From Rhodoplanes serenus (GTDB lineage: Bacteria > Pseudomonadota > Alphaproteobacteria > Rhizobiales > Xanthobacteraceae): DNA of 34,585 nt. The stretch lies in the NCBI GenBank assembly GCA_945861855.1, contig CAMAWG010000030.1, positions 1 through 34,585 of the forward strand, written 5' to 3'. Below are positions 14,719 through 24,983 of this stretch, in pieces; position 1 is the first letter of the stretch; each line of letters opens with the position of its first letter. A model generated the notes under the pieces. It saw only the letters and a list, made by a program, of their open reading frames with translations, did no database searches and was not told where the DNA came from. The translations under genes and the position numbers were made by a program.

Positions 14719-15693
14719 ATGCTGACACGAAGAAATCTATTGAAGACCTCGGCGGCGATTCTGGTTGCGGGCGCGGGCGGCGCGGGGGCGCAGTCCGACT
14801 GGCCGAACAAGCCGGTAAAGGTGATCGTGACCTATCCGCCGGGCGGGGGCGCCGACACCACGGCGCGCATCCTGTTCCAGAAGCTGTCGGAGATGTGGGG
14901 CAAGTTCTTCGTCATCGACAACCGCGGCGGCGCCGGCGGCACCATCGGAGCTGCGGTCGCGGCCAAGGCCGATCCGGACGGCTATACGATCATGCACGAC
15001 GCAACCGCCTATTCGGTGAACCCCGCGCTCTATCCCAAGCTGTCGTTCGACTACGCCAAGGACTTCGAGCCGGTGTTTCTCGCTTCGCTCGTCCCCAACA
15101 TCCTGGTGGTGACGCCGTCGGTCGAGGTGAAGACCCTGGCCGAGATTATCGAGCTTGCGAAGAAGGCGCCGGGCGGCCTCGACTTCGCCTCCTCGGGCAA
15201 TGGCACGCTCCAGCATCTGTGTCTGGAGCTTTTGAAGTTCATGGCCAAGGTGCCGATCAACCACATTCCCTATCGCGGCGGCGGGCTGGCGCTCAACGAC
15301 GTTGTCGGCGGGCAGGTAAAATACTTCTTCTCCAACGGCTCGGCGTCGATCGGGCTTGTGCAGGGCGGCAAGGTCAAGGCGATCGCCCACACCGGCCGCG
15401 GCCGGCTCGGCACGCTGCCCGATCTGCCGACGGTGCAGGACACCATACCGGGCTTCGAGGCCTATGAGTGGAACGGCGTGTTCGTCCCCACGGGGACGTC
15501 TCCGGAAATCGTCAGGAAGCTCAACGCCGGTCTCAACGAGGTGCTGCGCCAGCCCGACATCGTCGCGCGCTTCAAGTCGCTCAACATCGACTACCGGCAG
15601 AACACGCCCGGCGAATTCCGAAGCTTCGTCACGGCCGAAACCGAGAGATGGAGCAAGGTGGTGCGTGAGGCGGGGATCAAACTTGGCGGATAG
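14719..15693 (+). CDS. Bug/TctC family periplasmic receptor 3, Tat-type signal
   Basis: A 324-residue protein. LTRRNLLKT and a hydrophobic stretch form a Tat-type signal cut near GAQ. The mature start WPNKPVKVIVTYPPGGGADTTAR and the second loop FVIDNRGGAGGTIGAAVAAKADPDGYTI are Bug family loops, and PYRGGGLALNDVVGGQV is the third marker. ATG 14719 follows GGGAG. The dienelactone hydrolase gene starts 27 bases after its stop, so the two form one transcript. A second Bug and hydrolase pair lies on the opposite strand facing this one. Confidence 0.92.
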   Translation: MLTRRNLLKTSAAILVAGAGGAGAQSDWPNKPVKVIVTYPPGGGADTTARILFQKLSEMWGKFFVIDNRGGAGGTIGAAVAAKADPDGYTIMHDATAYSVNPALYPKLSFDYAKDFEPVFLASLVPNILVVTPSVEVKTLAEIIELAKKAPGGLDFASSGNGTLQHLCLELLKFMAKVPINHIPYRGGGLALNDVVGGQVKYFFSNGSASIGLVQGGKVKAIAHTGRGRLGTLPDLPTVQDTIPGFEAYEWNGVFVPTGTSPEIVRKLNAGLNEVLRQPDIVARFKSLNIDYRQNTPGEFRSFVTAETERWSKVVREAGIKLGG

Positions 15694-15720
15694 TGGCGCG
15701 CAAGGGATGGCATCGGCGCC

Positions 15721-16419
15721 ATGAGCAGCACGACCGGCACGGTTACGCTTGCGACCGAGGGCGCGCGCAGCTTCGACGCCCATCTGGCCCGTCCGGCAGA
15801 ACCGCGCGGGCCAGCGATCCTGGTGCTGTCGGACATGTTCGGGCTGAACGAGCCGATCCGCGCCGTGGCCGATCGTTACGCCGGCCGGGGATACGCAGCG
15901 CTGGTGCCGAACCTGTTCTGGCGCTCGGACATTCCCGGCGCGATCTCCTACGACGATTCGCAGCATGCCACCGCCTGGGCGCGTCTCAAGGCGCTCGACC
16001 TCGATGTGGTGTCGGCGGACATGCGCGCCGCCACGGACTGGCTCCGTGCGCAGCCCGTCTCCAACGGAAAGGTCGCCGCGATCGGCTTCTGCGGCGGCGG
16101 GCGGTTTGCGTTCCTCGCCGCGGTGCGCTGCGGCGTCGATGCGGCCGCTGCGCTCTACGGTCTCGGCATCTCGCAGCATCTTGGCGAGATCGGCCAGGCG
16201 CGGTGCCCGGTGCAGCTTCACTACGGGCTGCAGGATCAGCACATCCCGCGCCAGGAGATCGATGCGGTCGCGGCCGGCGTGCGCGGGTGGCCGAATGTCG
16301 AGGTATTCCTCTATCCGGAGGCGGGGCACTCGTTCGCCAATCCGGTGCGGCCGACCTACGACGCCGCGGCGGCGAAGCTCGCCACCGAGCGGATCGATGC
16401 CATGCTGGCGCGGATTTGA
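15721..16419 (+). CDS. Dienelactone hydrolase family protein A
   Basis: A 232-residue alpha/beta hydrolase. GFCGGG holds the nucleophile Cys124, and Asp172 (QDQHIP) and His203 (AGHSF) complete the Cys-Asp-His triad, at spacings equal to those of the Pseudomonas dienelactone hydrolase. The position of the glutamate that primes the cysteine in classic enzymes (Glu36) is Asp38 here (LSDMFG), which may tune activity. The family opens lactones such as carboxymethylenebutenolide in chloroaromatic breakdown. No signal peptide is present, so it is cytoplasmic. Ribosome site is weak. It follows Bug receptor 3. Confidence 0.9.
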   Translation: MSSTTGTVTLATEGARSFDAHLARPAEPRGPAILVLSDMFGLNEPIRAVADRYAGRGYAALVPNLFWRSDIPGAISYDDSQHATAWARLKALDLDVVSADMRAATDWLRAQPVSNGKVAAIGFCGGGRFAFLAAVRCGVDAAAALYGLGISQHLGEIGQARCPVQLHYGLQDQHIPRQEIDAVAAGVRGWPNVEVFLYPEAGHSFANPVRPTYDAAAAKLATERIDAMLARI

Positions 16420-16443
16420 GCGGCAAGCCGCAGCAGTCACCCG

Positions 16444-16537
16444 CCTCATCCTGAGGAGCGATCCGAAGGATCGCGTCTCGAAGGATGGGCGGCCCCATGC
16501 TTCGAGACGCGCGCTTCGCGCGCTCCTCAGCATGAGG
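16444..16537. repeat. Palindromic intergenic repeat, copy 2 of family A
   Basis: CCTCATCCTGAGGAG at 16444-16458 faces CTCCTCAGCATGAGG at 16523-16537. The internal hairpin GCGATCCGAAGGATCGC and the CGTCTCGAAGGAT/TTCGAGACGCG pair match copy 1 at 3145-3247 in order, though the internal hairpin differs in sequence. It occupies the gap between two convergent dienelactone hydrolase genes and probably acts as a two-way transcription end. Confidence 0.85.
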
Positions 16538-16555
16538 CCGGGAGAGGTGGGTGTC

Positions 16556-17248
16556 TTATTTCAACGTCGACAGCAACCGGTCGATGTGCGCACTCGCCTC
16601 GGCGACCGCTTGCGGGTGGTAGGCCGGCCGGCCCGCGGTGAAGAAGCCGTGGCCGGCGCCGGGGTAGAGATGCACCTCGACATTGGCGTTGCCTGCGGCG
16701 GCCGCGGCGACGGCGTCGATCTCCGATTTCGGGATGTGCTCGTCGTTGAGACCATAGTGAAGTTGAACCGGCGCGGCGACGTTGCGAACCTCATCGAGAT
16801 GCCTGGCAATGCCGAGCGCGTAGAGCGAGACGGCGGCATCGACGCCCACGCGCGACGCGGCCAGGAACGCGGTGCGCCCGCCCATGCAGAAACCGATCGC
16901 CGCGACCCTGCCGGTGCAATGCGCCGAGGTGCGCAGCCAACCTGCCGCCGTGCGTGCATCGTCCACGGCGCGGTCCCAGTCGAACGCCTTCAGCCGCTCC
17001 CACGCAATGTCGGCCTTGTCGAAGGGCGCGACGCCGGTGAATTCCGAGCGCCAGAACATGTTGGGGACGAGCGCGCACCAGCCGCGCCGCGCGTAGTCGT
17101 CGGCCATCTCGGTCTTTGACGGCGCGATGCCCCACATCTCGGTGAAGATGAGAAGGCCTGGACCCGTGCCGGATTGCGGCCGTGCGAAATGGCCGTCGAA
17201 CCGGCGCGATCCATCCGATGCGATGACGGGCTTCTCGGTGTGGATCAT
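16556..17248 (-). CDS. Dienelactone hydrolase family protein B
   Basis: A 230-residue alpha/beta hydrolase, clearly related to protein A encoded convergently: both share RGYAALVPN/RRGWCALVPN, FWRS, AAIGFC and VQLHYGLxDxHIP. The triad is Cys121 (GFCMGG), Asp169 and His200 (GAGHGF). Glu37 (FTEMWG) keeps the classic glutamate that protein A has changed to Asp. It lies 21 bases after Bug receptor 4 and is its operon partner. Cytoplasmic. The substrate is a lactone or ester not identifiable here. Confidence 0.9.
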   Translation of the reverse strand: MIHTEKPVIASDGSRRFDGHFARPQSGTGPGLLIFTEMWGIAPSKTEMADDYARRGWCALVPNMFWRSEFTGVAPFDKADIAWERLKAFDWDRAVDDARTAAGWLRTSAHCTGRVAAIGFCMGGRTAFLAASRVGVDAAVSLYALGIARHLDEVRNVAAPVQLHYGLNDEHIPKSEIDAVAAAAAGNANVEVHLYPGAGHGFFTAGRPAYHPQAVAEASAHIDRLLSTLK

Positions 17249-17269
17249 GGGCGCCGCTCGGGCGGTCCC

Positions 17270-18232
17270 CTATTTCCGCAGGCCCGCCGCCGCGACCACC
17301 GCGTTCCAGCGCTTCTGCTCGGCCTCCATGTGCTTGCGGAATGCCTCCGGCGTGCCGCCTATCGCTGCCACGGTCTGGCCCTGCAGCGATTTCATCACCT
17401 CGTCGGACTTGAGCGCCTCGTTGGCTGCGCGGGACAGCTTGTCGATGACCGGCTGCGGCGTGCCCGCCGGTGCGGAGATGCCGAACCACAGAACCGACTC
17501 GCAGTCCGGCACGCCGGACTCGATCATGGTGGGAAGGTTGGGAAAGAATGTGCTGCGCTTGGCGTCGGTGATGCCGAGCGCGACGAGCTTGCCGGCGGCG
17601 ACCTGGCCGGCAACGGTCGAGGCCGGGGAGAAATAGCCCTGGATTCGGTTGGCCAGCAGGTCGGTAACGACCTGCGGGCTGCCGGTGTAGGGCACATGGG
17701 TGATCTTCACCTTCGCCAGCGACTTGTACAGTTCCAGCGCCAGATGAGTCGAACTTCCGACTCCGGAGGAGCCGAACGTCAACGTGTCTGGCTTGGCCTT
17801 GGCCAGCGCGGTCAGATCCTTGACGCTCTTGATGCCAAGCTCGGGCGTCACCACCAGCACGGTCGGCGTCGAGGTGATCAGCGTGATCGGTGCGAAATCC
17901 TTCATGATGTCGAAGGTCAGGGTGGTGCTCATCGCCGCGTTGATCATGTTGGCGGCCGACGAGATGAACAGGGTGTAACCGTCGGCCGGCGCGCGCGCGG
18001 CCTGGGCGCCGGCGATGCTCGACGCGGCGCCGAGCCTGTTCTCCACCACGAACTGCTGGCCGAGGATCTGGCCCATCTTGGCGCCGACCACGCGGGCGGA
18101 AATGTCGGCGGTGCTGCCCGCGGGAAAGCCGCTGATGAGGCGCACCGGTGCGTTCGGATAGTCCTGCGCGCGGGCTGTGGCGAAGCTGCAGACGAGCGCT
18201 GTGACGGCGGCGGCGATGGTAATTTTTTTCAT
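17270..18232 (-). CDS. Bug/TctC family periplasmic receptor 4
   Basis: A 320-residue protein with a Sec signal peptide (MKKITIAAAVTALVCSFATARAQ). The loops YPNAPVRLISGFPAGSTADISAR and FVVENRLGAASSIAGAQAARAPADGYTL match Bug loops, but the usual GGAGG of loop two reads GAASS, suggesting another ligand. HVPYTGSPQVVTDLLANRI follows. The ATG at 18232 has a strong GGGAGGA site; the frame extends to 18265 without one. It is the first gene of a pair with dienelactone hydrolase B. Confidence 0.92.
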   Translation of the reverse strand: MKKITIAAAVTALVCSFATARAQDYPNAPVRLISGFPAGSTADISARVVGAKMGQILGQQFVVENRLGAASSIAGAQAARAPADGYTLFISSAANMINAAMSTTLTFDIMKDFAPITLITSTPTVLVVTPELGIKSVKDLTALAKAKPDTLTFGSSGVGSSTHLALELYKSLAKVKITHVPYTGSPQVVTDLLANRIQGYFSPASTVAGQVAAGKLVALGITDAKRSTFFPNLPTMIESGVPDCESVLWFGISAPAGTPQPVIDKLSRAANEALKSDEVMKSLQGQTVAAIGGTPEAFRKHMEAEQKRWNAVVAAAGLRK

Positions 18233-18308
18233 GGCGTTCCTCCCTGAGTGGGCGAAGCCAAGCATGTTTCAGCGCGCCCCGCCAGCGGTTGCGACAATCG
18301 TGCCCGCG

Positions 18309-19469
18309 CTACGGCAGCGTGACGATACCGGTCCAGAACTGCATGAAGCGGCCGGTGTCCACGTCGTATTTGCGCGCGAACTCGAGCCGGCCGTCGGCGC
18401 CGATGCGATAGAGCACGAGGGCCGCGGGCACGGTGTCGCCGTCGCGCATCGCCATCGGCAGGATGCTGGCGGCGATCAGCAGGCGGCCGGTCGGATCGAT
18501 GGCGAAGGTCCGCAGATGCACGGTCCGCGCCTCGATGTTCTGGATGAGCGTGGGCTCGCCGGTCGCCGGATCGATGGCGAACACCGCGACGTTGTTCTCG
18601 CCGCCCTTGAAGACCTTCCTGCCGCCGATCTCCTCGGTGCCGGAGTTGCGGTTGGTCATGTAGACGAACCGGCCGTTCGGATGGATCTGGATCGCGCCGG
18701 CCATCTGCGTGTGGCCAAGGTTGGTGCGGTCGGCGAGCGCGTTCTTGATGAACATGGCGTCGCGGGGCAGGGTGCCGTCGTCGTTGAGCCTGTAGACATG
18801 AAGCTCGCTCTGGCGCTCGACCGAGAGGAACAGCCAAGGCTTGCTCGGATGAATATCGAAGTGACGCGGGCCAAATCCGATGCCATTGCCCCGCTGAATT
18901 GACGCGACATTCGACAGCACGCCCTCCTTGAAGCCGTAAACCTTGAGCGCGCCTGGATCCTCCAGCTTGTTCGCCTCCGGATTGTTGCCGCGCGTGACCA
19001 TGATCGCGGTCTTGTTTCCCGGCGTGGTCAGCACCTGATGCGCGAAAATCCCGGCGTCGAGTTTTTCACGCGGTGCCACCAAATCGCCGATCGTCCCGTC
19101 GGGCTTGAGGCGATGGACCGTGATGTTGCTCGGATAGTTGTAGGCGGTCAGCAGATATTCGCCCGACCGGTCGAGGCTGCAATGCACCGGCCGCGAGGGG
19201 AGCGCTGCGGTGGCGCCATGTGGCGTCAATGCGCCCGAAGCCGGATCGATGCGGAAGGCGCTGGCGACGTGCTTCGTCCCGGGAATGGTGCCCGGTCCGC
19301 CGTCGCTCGACACGACGTAGAGATATTTCTTCGACGGATGCGGCCAGACGTATTGGACGTTGGCACCGGGCGTGGTGACGGCGTCGCGCCGGGTCAGCGC
19401 CACGCCGTCCACGTCGACGTCGTAGCGGGCAAGCTCGGGCCCGATGCTCTGGTAGAACACCGCCTTCAT
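18309..19469 (-). CDS. Lactonase-type seven-bladed beta-propeller protein
   Basis: A 386-residue protein of the 6-phosphogluconolactonase/carboxy-cis,cis-muconate cyclase-like propeller family (PF10282-type). Repeats of the form hPSKKYLYVVSSDG, DRSGEYLLTAYNYPSNITVHRL, IHPNGRFVYMTNRN and DPTGRLLIAAS mark the blades. No signal peptide. The family hydrolyses or forms sugar or muconate lactones, and many members are of unknown use. Starting ATG 19469 follows GAGGG. It lies 24 bases after the ABC exporter gene on the same strand. Confidence 0.88.
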   Translation of the reverse strand: MKAVFYQSIGPELARYDVDVDGVALTRRDAVTTPGANVQYVWPHPSKKYLYVVSSDGGPGTIPGTKHVASAFRIDPASGALTPHGATAALPSRPVHCSLDRSGEYLLTAYNYPSNITVHRLKPDGTIGDLVAPREKLDAGIFAHQVLTTPGNKTAIMVTRGNNPEANKLEDPGALKVYGFKEGVLSNVASIQRGNGIGFGPRHFDIHPSKPWLFLSVERQSELHVYRLNDDGTLPRDAMFIKNALADRTNLGHTQMAGAIQIHPNGRFVYMTNRNSGTEEIGGRKVFKGGENNVAVFAIDPATGEPTLIQNIEARTVHLRTFAIDPTGRLLIAASILPMAMRDGDTVPAALVLYRIGADGRLEFARKYDVDTGRFMQFWTGIVTLP

Positions 19470-19493
19470 GATCTTGCCCTCGTATGAATGCTG

Positions 19494-21344
<1,851 letters not shown>

Positions 21345-21405
21345 GGCGAAGGAATGCACCTAACCACGGTTCTTGGCCAGACCGTGGCAGCCGCTGCTCA
21401 GAGGT

Positions 21406-22385
21406 TTATTCGATCGCTTCGTCGGCGCGGGCGATGAGCGTCGGCGGCACGGCGAGGCCGAGCGCCCTGGCGGTCTTGAGGTTGATGACCAGCTCGAACT
21501 TGGTCGGTTGCAGCACCGGCAGGTCGGCCGGCTTTTCGCCTTTCAGGACCCTTGCAACCTGGCCGCCGAACTGGCGATAGCTGTCGGCGAAACTGATGCC
21601 ATAGGTCATCAGCCCGCCGGATGCCGCGAACTCCCGGATGTAGTAGATCGCGGGCAGCGCATGGCGCGCGGCCAGCCGCACGACCTGCTCGCGCCGCGCG
21701 ATGAAAAGCGGATCGTCGATCAGGAGCAGGGCGCCGGCCGTTCGCGGACGAGGCCGGCAAACGCAGCGTCGATCTCGCCCGCCGTGCCGGCGTCGAAAAT
21801 CCGGATCGGCTGGCCCATGGCGCGCGCGCTGTTCTCGACATCGGTCAGCCGGGCCTTGGCGTTGGGGTTCCTGGTGTTGACCAGCACGGCGACCAGGGGA
21901 CGCGCAGGCACGATCTCGCGCAGGAACTCCAGACGCTTGGCGCCGAGCTCGCCGAAGAAATTGGTCACGCCTGTCACGTTCGCGCCCGGCCGGTTGAGGC
22001 TCGCCACCAGGCCGTCGGCGACGGGGTCGCCGCCGCTCGCGAACACCACCGGCACCTGCGCGGTGGCCGCCTTGGCGGCGAGCGCCGCCGGCAGGGACGC
22101 CGCCGCGATCACCGCGACCGGGCGGCGCGCAAGCTCGGCCGCGAACGCCGGCAGCCGGTCGTATTGTCCCTCCGCCCAGCGGTGTTCGATGTGGACGTTT
22201 CGGCCCTCGTCGAAGCCCGCTTCGCTCAGGCCGCGGTGGAACGCGGTCAGCAGATGCATCCAGTCGGAACGTGCGCCGCTGCCGAGAAATCCGATCACCG
22301 GAAGGGCCGGTTGCTGCGCGTGTGCAGCGAGCGGCGTTGCGGCCGCCGCGCAGCCGAGGAGCGTCAGGAACGCCCGCCGCCTCAT
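21406..22385 (-). pseudogene. TrpX-like ABC substrate-binding protein, frameshifted
   Basis: The reading frame starting at 22385 ([11 protein letters not shown], a Tat-type lipobox-free signal) runs as a substrate-binding protein to residue about 217, then stops at 21720 after [10 protein letters not shown]. The rest of the protein continues in another frame, from [19 protein letters not shown] to ADEAIE at 21406. One missing G in the run at about 21729-21733 explains it: restoring it gives 326 residues, matching the 325-residue neighbour along its whole length. It may be a pseudogene or a sequencing slip. The ATG overlaps the stop of the neighbour gene as ATGA. Confidence 0.85.
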
Positions 22386-23359
22386 TCGATCACCTCGTCG
22401 GCGCGACCGAGTAGCGAGAGCGGAACCGCGAGACCGAAGGCCTTGGCGGTTTTGAGGTTGACGATCAACTCGACCTTGGTGGTCTGCTGGACCGGCAGAT
22501 CGGCAGGCTTCTCTCCCTTGATGATGCGGCCGGCGTAGACGCCGGCCTTGTAATAGGTGTCGATCAAACTGCCGCCATAGCTCATCAGGCCGCCGGCGGT
22601 GGAAAATTCGCGATACTGGGAGATCGCCGGCAACGCATGGCGGAGCGTCAGCGCGGCAAGCAGTTCCGCCCGGGTGGTGAAGAACGGGTCGTTGCCAATC
22701 ACGAGCGCGGAGACGCGCAGTTCAACCAGGCGCACGAACACCGGCTCGAAATCGCGTTCGGCATTCGCATGCAGGACGTGGAGCTGCAATCCGAGTGCGC
22801 GGGCCGCGGCATGCAAGTTTCTGGACAGGCTCTCGGCATTGGGGTTGGCGGGATTGACGAGGAGCGCGATGACCGCGGCTTTCGGCACCAGTTCGCGCAG
22901 CAACTCCAGCCGCTTCGGCCCCAGTTCGGTGTTCAGAATGCTCGCTCCCGTCAGGTTCCCGCCCGGCCGGCTCAGGCTGGTGACGAGTCCAAGCTCGATG
23001 GGATCGAATCCTGCGGTGAACACGATTGGAATTGTCGTGGTTGCCGCCTTGACCGCGTGAACTGCCGGTCCGTTGGCGGAAATCAAATTGACCTGCCGGC
23101 GCACGAGGTCGGCGGCCATGGCCGGAATCCGATCGTATCGGCCCTCCGCCCAGCGATATTCGATCGAAACATTGCGGCCTTCGACATAGCCGGATTCCGC
23201 CAGGCCCTGGTGAAAGGCTCGCAAGCTGTCCCGATAGCGATCTTGCGATGCGCTGTTGAGGAAGCCAATTACCGGGAGCGCGGCCTGCTGCGCATGCGCG
23301 GCGAGCGGCGCCGCGACCGCCGCGCTGCCAAGAAGCGAGATGAAGTCCCGTCGTTTCAT
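22382..23359 (-). CDS. TrpX-like ABC substrate-binding protein
   Basis: A 325-residue intact protein of the ABC substrate-binding family PF04392/COG2984. The N-terminus [25 protein letters not shown] is a twin-arginine-like signal typical of this family in Bradyrhizobium. The mature part has [43 protein letters not shown] and [13 protein letters not shown]. These proteins are abundant orphans without permease or ATPase genes. The overlap with the frameshifted copy suggests tandem duplication. It is not regulated by any visible site. Confidence 0.92.
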   Translation of the reverse strand: MKRRDFISLLGSAAVAAPLAAHAQQAALPVIGFLNSASQDRYRDSLRAFHQGLAESGYVEGRNVSIEYRWAEGRYDRIPAMAADLVRRQVNLISANGPAVHAVKAATTTIPIVFTAGFDPIELGLVTSLSRPGGNLTGASILNTELGPKRLELLRELVPKAAVIALLVNPANPNAESLSRNLHAAARALGLQLHVLHANAERDFEPVFVRLVELRVSALVIGNDPFFTTRAELLAALTLRHALPAISQYREFSTAGGLMSYGGSLIDTYYKAGVYAGRIIKGEKPADLPVQQTTKVELIVNLKTAKAFGLAVPLSLLGRADEVIE

Positions 23360-23427
23360 TGTGACAAAGCCCCCGCCGGCAGTCTAGGCAGCGGCTTGTC
23401 CGTTCGATAGGGGTTTCTCGTTGCCCG

Positions 23428-23901
23428 CTACCGCCGCTTGAGCGTGTAGATCACGCCGTTGAGGCTGATCAGCGCGGTATTAGGATCGCGGAAATGGAAG
23501 GTGTGCAGCGCCTTCAGGCACCGCACGTCCACGCTCGGAATGTCGCCCCTTGGAAATCCAAGCCGGGCGGCCGCCGCTGCGGGGTTGGGCTCCGGCAGAT
23601 TGCCCTGGAACAGCGCGTCGACCTCGATTGAGTTCGTCTCGTACAGAACCTTGCTCCTGCAATCGAACGGCTTGAATTTCGAGCTGATCGAACTCGGCGC
23701 GAAAGTCACTTCGGTCTTGAGGACGCGGCGGCCCGCGGCCGCCAGCGCTGCCTGCTCCGCCGGCCGGGTCCACGGCGCGGGGGCGGCCTCGACGATCTCC
23801 CACGTGCCGAGGATCGAAATGTTGGCGGCACTCGCGCCCGGGGCGAGGGTGACAAGCGCGGCGAAGGCGAGCGCCGCGCGGCACAGGCGCGATGCCGTCA
23901 T
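23428..23901 (-). CDS. Secreted protein of unknown function
   Basis: A 157-residue protein with a Sec signal (RAALAFAALVTLAPGASA) cut near residue 25. The mature part begins NISILGTWEIVEAAPAPWT, which recalls lipocalin-like or META-like beta proteins, with two cysteines (DCRS, VRCLKAL) that may form a disulphide. It ends IYTLKRR. The ATG at 23901 is coupled to the CWC protein gene by an ATGA overlap, so both are made from one message. Family not recognised. Confidence 0.75.
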   Translation of the reverse strand: MTASRLCRAALAFAALVTLAPGASAANISILGTWEIVEAAPAPWTRPAEQAALAAAGRRVLKTEVTFAPSSISSKFKPFDCRSKVLYETNSIEVDALFQGNLPEPNPAAAAARLGFPRGDIPSVDVRCLKALHTFHFRDPNTALISLNGVIYTLKRR

Positions 23902-24131
23902 GGGCTGCGTCCGATCGATGCTGCGGCGCGCAGGCACGCGCGGCACAGGCAATCCTTGCCCGGCGCATCCGGCATCGGCAGGCGGACGGTCTCGTCCATG
24001 CACCAGCATCCGCCGCCGCTGCCACCGGTGCCGCAATCGAACGCGGTGCCGCAGCGCCCGCAGGCGAGGCGCCGCGGCGGCAGTTTCTGTTCGGTCGGAG
24101 CAGCGATCATCGCGGCATTATCGGTCGTCAT
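23898..24131 (-). CDS. Cysteine-rich CWC-family small protein
   Basis: A 77-residue protein. CGRCGTAFDCG, then CWC, and CLCRAC carry eight cysteines in the pattern of the CWC domain (PF14375), a likely metal-binding knuckle. The start at 24131 is preferred because it gives a typical length; an in-frame TTG at 24146 is also open. Its TGA overlaps the ATG of the secreted protein gene (ATGA). Function of the family is unknown; the gene context suggests a shared job with the next gene. Confidence 0.75.
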   Translation of the reverse strand: MTTDNAAMIAAPTEQKLPPRRLACGRCGTAFDCGTGGSGGGCWCMDETVRLPMPDAPGKDCLCRACLRAAASIGRSP

Positions 24132-24203
24132 CGCCGGGAAGATCAATCATGACCGCGTGACCGCATTGCGGCGGCCGGGGCCTTCGCAGCGCTGGGCGGG
24201 GGC

Positions 24204-24818
24204 TCAGCGCGCGTGTTTGCCGATGGACCAGCCGTGCTTGACGAGGTGAGCCTCTCCGAAATGCGCCGGTTCGTCCTCGAGCGGCGTCGCCATCGTATCG
24301 TTCCAGCGGTTGAGGAAGCCGAAAATCGAGATCAGCGCGACGATCTCGACGATCTGCCCCTCGGTCCAATGCTTGCGCAATTCGGCGAACATCTCGTCGG
24401 TCACCGCGTTCGGCACGCATCCGGCGGCGACGGCGACGTCGAGGGCGGAGCGCTCGGCCTCTGTGAATAGCGGGCTGGTCCGGTAGCTCCAGACGGCGTC
24501 AAGCTTGCGCTCCTCGATGCCGAGCTTGATCGCGCCTTCGCCGGTGTGCGCGATGCAGTACTGGCAGCCGGCCGAGCGGCTCGCGACATGGGCGAGCAGC
24601 CGCTTGAACCCGAGCGGCACTTCGCTGGCCGGATCCCAGACGGCCGCCGACATCTGCTGGAACGCTTTCACCATCTTGGGCTTGCGCGCCATGATGAGGA
24701 AGCTGTTGGGGATGAAGCCCATGCGCTTCTCGGCGGCTTCGAATTCCGCTTTCAACTCCGGAGTCTCCGAAGGCCTGAGCGGCGCGAGCCGCGGCGAAGG
24801 CAGTGTCTTCTGATCCAT
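24204..24818 (-). CDS. AhpD/carboxymuconolactone decarboxylase family peroxidase-like protein
   Basis: A 204-residue helical protein. CQYCIAHTGE places Cys85, Cys88 and His91 as the AhpD-type redox site. The N-terminal part KAEFEAAEKRMGFIPNSFLIMARKP is typical of the uncharacterised peroxidase-related subgroup. It likely reduces alkyl hydroperoxides through a disulphide relay. ATG 24818 follows GGGAGA. It is divergent from the GST gene, with palindromes between them, which suggests shared oxidative or electrophile stress control. Confidence 0.9.
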   Translation of the reverse strand: MDQKTLPSPRLAPLRPSETPELKAEFEAAEKRMGFIPNSFLIMARKPKMVKAFQQMSAAVWDPASEVPLGFKRLLAHVASRSAGCQYCIAHTGEGAIKLGIEERKLDAVWSYRTSPLFTEAERSALDVAVAAGCVPNAVTDEMFAELRKHWTEGQIVEIVALISIFGFLNRWNDTMATPLEDEPAHFGEAHLVKHGWSIGKHAR

Positions 24819-24917
24819 GTTTCTCTCCCTGTCCCCTGTTGTTCGGAGGCGACGGAATGCCGCTTCTTTTTTCTTCCGCCGTCCAATTCATAGCATTTTC
24901 TTCCATAGCTGTAGGGC

Positions 24918-24957
24918 ATGACCGCTGCGGTCATCAACGACTATGATGACGGCCGTC
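24918..24957. promoter_or_regulatory. Two palindromes between AhpD-like and GST genes
   Basis: ATGACCGCTGCGGTCAT at 24918-24934 is a perfect 17-base palindrome (8-base arms around one T). A second, GACGGCCGTC at 24948-24957, is a perfect 10-base palindrome. Both lie in the 165-base gap of a divergent pair, between 27 and 66 bases ahead of the GST ATG. Such positions suit dimeric repressors. No regulator gene is in the window. Confidence 0.5.
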
Positions 24958-24983
24958 CTCTGCCGAACCGAAGGAATGGATTG

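Noticed and set aside
14737-16533. A 598-codon open frame on the minus strand opposite Bug receptor 3 and hydrolase A
   Set aside because: It spans two clear plus-strand genes and the repeat, has an Arg/His-rich product and no recognisable domain.
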